64,000 nt of DNA. Source: Cydia pomonella (Eukaryota; Arthropoda; Insecta; Lepidoptera; Tortricidae). Of this stretch, positions 61,540-64,000 are shown in pieces. The stretch covers positions 8,184,001-8,248,000 of the forward strand of contig NC_084721.1 in the NCBI RefSeq assembly GCF_033807575.1, read 5' to 3'. Below the pieces are notes generated by a model. The model had not been told where the DNA came from. It was given only the letters and a program-made list of their open reading frames with translations, and made no database searches. The position numbers and the translations under genes are program-made. Positions within the stretch are counted from its first letter, which is position 1, and each line of letters begins with the position of its first letter.

Positions 61540-63628
61540 ATAGGCCTTGACTAGTGATTCATTTCAAAATAAACCATTTTAATACATACATATTACACAT
61601 ATGCACCCTAATACAAAAATGAAGAAAATATCTTTTGTGAAATTTTCAATCGATTTTCCACTAATATTTTGTATTGGCAGGAAAAATGGTAAAAGCATAT
61701 CACAAAAACATAACAAGGTCCAAGGTTCCAAAGAAGAAGGTAAAATCATTGCTGAGACCTGAAATTGGCGGCAGAATGATATCGAAATTTATACTAGAAA
61801 AAAGAAGTAAAATGTCACCATTATTCATACAATTAGAAATAGCATGCTATAAACTTTTATAAGTACTTACTTATTCATATAATTTTACCAAACTTGTACA
61901 AAGGGTTTTATGTTCAGCACTAACAAAAATGGAATTTAGTGACATTCTTGAATTTACAGAATAATTAACCAGTGAAATAAAAATATTGGCGAAAGGTACA
62001 AATATATCCGAACTGCGAAAATTTTGTATGGGACTTGAAGGGTAAATATCGCTCCTGCTCACCTTACAAAATCAAATAATTGATAAATGTTGTAAATAAA
62101 GTCTTATATGTATACCATGATACATTAAAATATGAAAGTTAATAAACCAGAAATCCAAATTTAGCAGTAGTTCTTGTATAAAGACTTAACGGAACAGGCT
62201 ATATAACACAAAACTATTACGCATCCACAAAAACGCATGTAACTCGGAAACTAAAAGTCGTGAAATGGTATCTTTCACTAAGCACTCCCACATATTTGAA
62301 TCCAGTATATCTCCTGCATCATGTATGTGTTAAAATTGAAGCTGTTCCAATATAATGACTGATATAAATTAAACAAACGAATTAATTTATTTGTTTACGT
62401 TTAAAAATAGGTATTCAATTTGCTTATTACTGCATAGCCATTTAAAATATTTTATCATTTCTCATGCTCCGAAAGTGGGTCTTTGATGTTTTCAAAAGAG
62501 TGCAGAAAAGTTACTGCTCTAGAGAGAGTCTAGAGCACTGTACGTTCTTAGTACGTTTGTTTCTTTTTTTACGATAAGCATTTCAAATTTTGATTTTAAA
62601 TGGATTTGATGTATCATTTCCATTCTGATAATTAGCTGCCCATTCCATAAATAATTATGTTTTACCTAAATTTATAATTAATAGTTCTTAAGTACCCCTT
62701 ACGAAATACTACTGAAGTTTATATTTAGCCGTGTTTTTTTTACTTTGACTTTCCTCGTATTAAAAATGAAAAGTAGAGTGTTTAACTCGGTTGCAAGGCA
62801 CCATTTCACCCTTTGGTTAATCGTGGCTGAATGCCGGATGATGCGTGTGTAAAACTTGTCAAAAAACATAATATGACGGACGGATGTCTGAAATGTCACC
62901 GTATTTAGGAATCAAGTAGCTTAAACTTTAGTTTTTCATCGTAAGTGTGATAAAAACATTGTGTGTATAACATATTTGTGTATTTATAGTGTGATTATCC
63001 ATTTTATGTAACGTCCGCTAAACTAGCACAGGTCCGACGCTGACAGTGGTCACGGGCGTACTGGCGTACTGACGGTATTGCCGCGCAGGGTAACGTTTAG
63101 TAGACAAAACGTTGAATTCATAATTATGAATGAAAAATTTAACGCACCGATAAAATGACAAGCAAAATCTTAGAGTTACTTAAAAGCTATCGAATGAAGT
63201 AAATTTCATATTGATATTCGTCATAGTACTTCTAAAATATCGGAAAAGACACAATTCTAAGCATATTTTCAAAGCGATAATCTATCGAGAAAAAGATGAG
63301 CCCTCGTGTTTCTGACAAGCATACGGCTAGTTCAAGGACTGAAAATATACATACTAGAAAATAATCGATGAAATCTTTGTACAAGCTTGTAAATATCGAT
63401 TTAAAAATAGCGCATTTTACTATACACCGCGCCTTAACTTGTTGGGACTATACGATGACACTGGATATTTTGATGCTAAATATATTTGTGTTAACGGGAA
63501 AAAGGAAAGCAGTAGGTAATAAGTACAAAACGACACCTGTGGCGGATATTTTGGGTTACAGTATAGAACTCTTTATTTTGATTATTGTTATTGTACCTCT
63601 TTTTGTGCACATCCGTACTAAAAAAAAC
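61540..63628. other. AT-rich non-coding stretch, no gene seen
   Basis: Short open frames only (for example 61674-61862 and 63368-63637), none with a domain, neighbour or codon pattern to support them. CTCTAGAGAGAGTCTAGAG at about 62517 is a small palindrome. Confidence 0.45.
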
Positions 63629-64000
63629 CCTGGCTAAGTGCGTGTCGGACCACGCATAATAGAAGGTTCCGTACCTTCATACAATACAAAAAAGCCGTAC
63701 AAGCAAAAGAGGCACTTGCGTCGTTTTAATAAGAAGCTGATCTGAAGCTTTTTTTATAATTCTTAAATGGCTTAACCGGCCATATTCAAAATAATTTTCC
63801 TGGAAAATTATTTGCTTATTAAGCTTTATTATTCAGATATTTTTAAATGGTTTTGCTCTCCCGGTTCAAAAGTTAGAGGGGATAACACTATTTTTTTGGA
63901 GCGATTATTTCCAAAAGTAGGTATTTACATAATCAAAAAAACGTTTTTAGCAACCTTTATGTATATTTAAAGACCTATCTAATAATGGGCCACATGATTT
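63629..64000 (+). repeat. Interspersed repeat (GGC(C/T)AAG...GGTTCCGTA family), runs off the window
   Basis: CTGGCTAAGTGCGTGTCGG then ACCACGCATAATAGAAGGTTCCGTACC follows the same left-end plan as the copies at 2011, 4965, 9431 and 15139. A CGGTTCAAAAGTTAGAGGGG block and GAGCGATTATTTCC are also shared. The right end lies outside the window. Confidence 0.65.

Noticed and set aside
61674..61862. Lys-rich 62-codon frame as a small gene
   Set aside because: AT-rich surroundings, no homology I recognise, no start or splice context.

Overview
The window is eukaryotic, AT-rich, intron-bearing DNA that is mostly transposable elements. The repeat families (the CCGGCCAAG...CCCTAAAAA repeat, a tRNA-derived SINE, BS/jockey, R1-like, CR1-like and RTE non-LTR elements, Ty1/copia and BEL/Pao LTR elements) and the one host gene suggest an insect, most likely a moth or butterfly. 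No species can be named from sequence alone, and there are no prokaryotic features.

Host gene. One complete host gene lies on the minus strand, with nine coding exons between 24139 (ATG) and 11684 (stop). All splice phases agree and give a 542-residue acyl-CoA synthetase of the firefly-luciferase-like / 4-coumarate-CoA-ligase-like group. It has every core adenylation motif and a C-terminal SKL peroxisomal signal. A probable non-coding first exon at about 25040-25110 carries the start of a short upstream ORF. The introns hold several non-autonomous DNA elements, a SINE and, next to the penultimate exon, a diverged second copy of that exon with usable splice sites.

1-11.3 kb: a fold-back element with arms of about 575-590 bp contains a lepidopteran-type repeat, itself split by a 5'-truncated BS/jockey LINE. 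A related repeat expanded by 285-bp tandem units, a perfect-looking hairpin MITE, a LINE tail and an 8-bp-TSD element follow.

25.4-43.7 kb: a nested stack. An old R1-like LINE is split into three pieces by a copia element on + (26307-34273, TSD AGCAC) and a second, 3'-truncated copia on - (34724-43278). The second is split by a young copia on + (37889-42545, TSD TTATG, LTRs almost identical) and by a 2-kb element full of GTTTCATTGT motifs. The first copia carries two LINE insertions, a 659-bp element with a perfect 8-bp TSD, a LINE tail and a SINE.

46.6-59.2 kb: a BEL/Pao element on - (TSD TCCT) is split by a 1.7-kb insertion (TSD TCACA) and by a full-length RTE-type LINE (9-bp TSD). The LINE has intact ORF1 and ORF2. 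ORF2 lies in the same frame directly after the ORF1 stop, has no early ATG, and the stop reads TAG CAA TTA, the tobacco-mosaic-virus type of leaky stop. This possible readthrough retrotransposon is the most interesting object in the window.

The rest (1-1.2, 6.3-8.3, 43.7-46.6 and 59.2-63.6 kb) is AT-rich DNA with small inverted or tandem repeats and no gene I can support.
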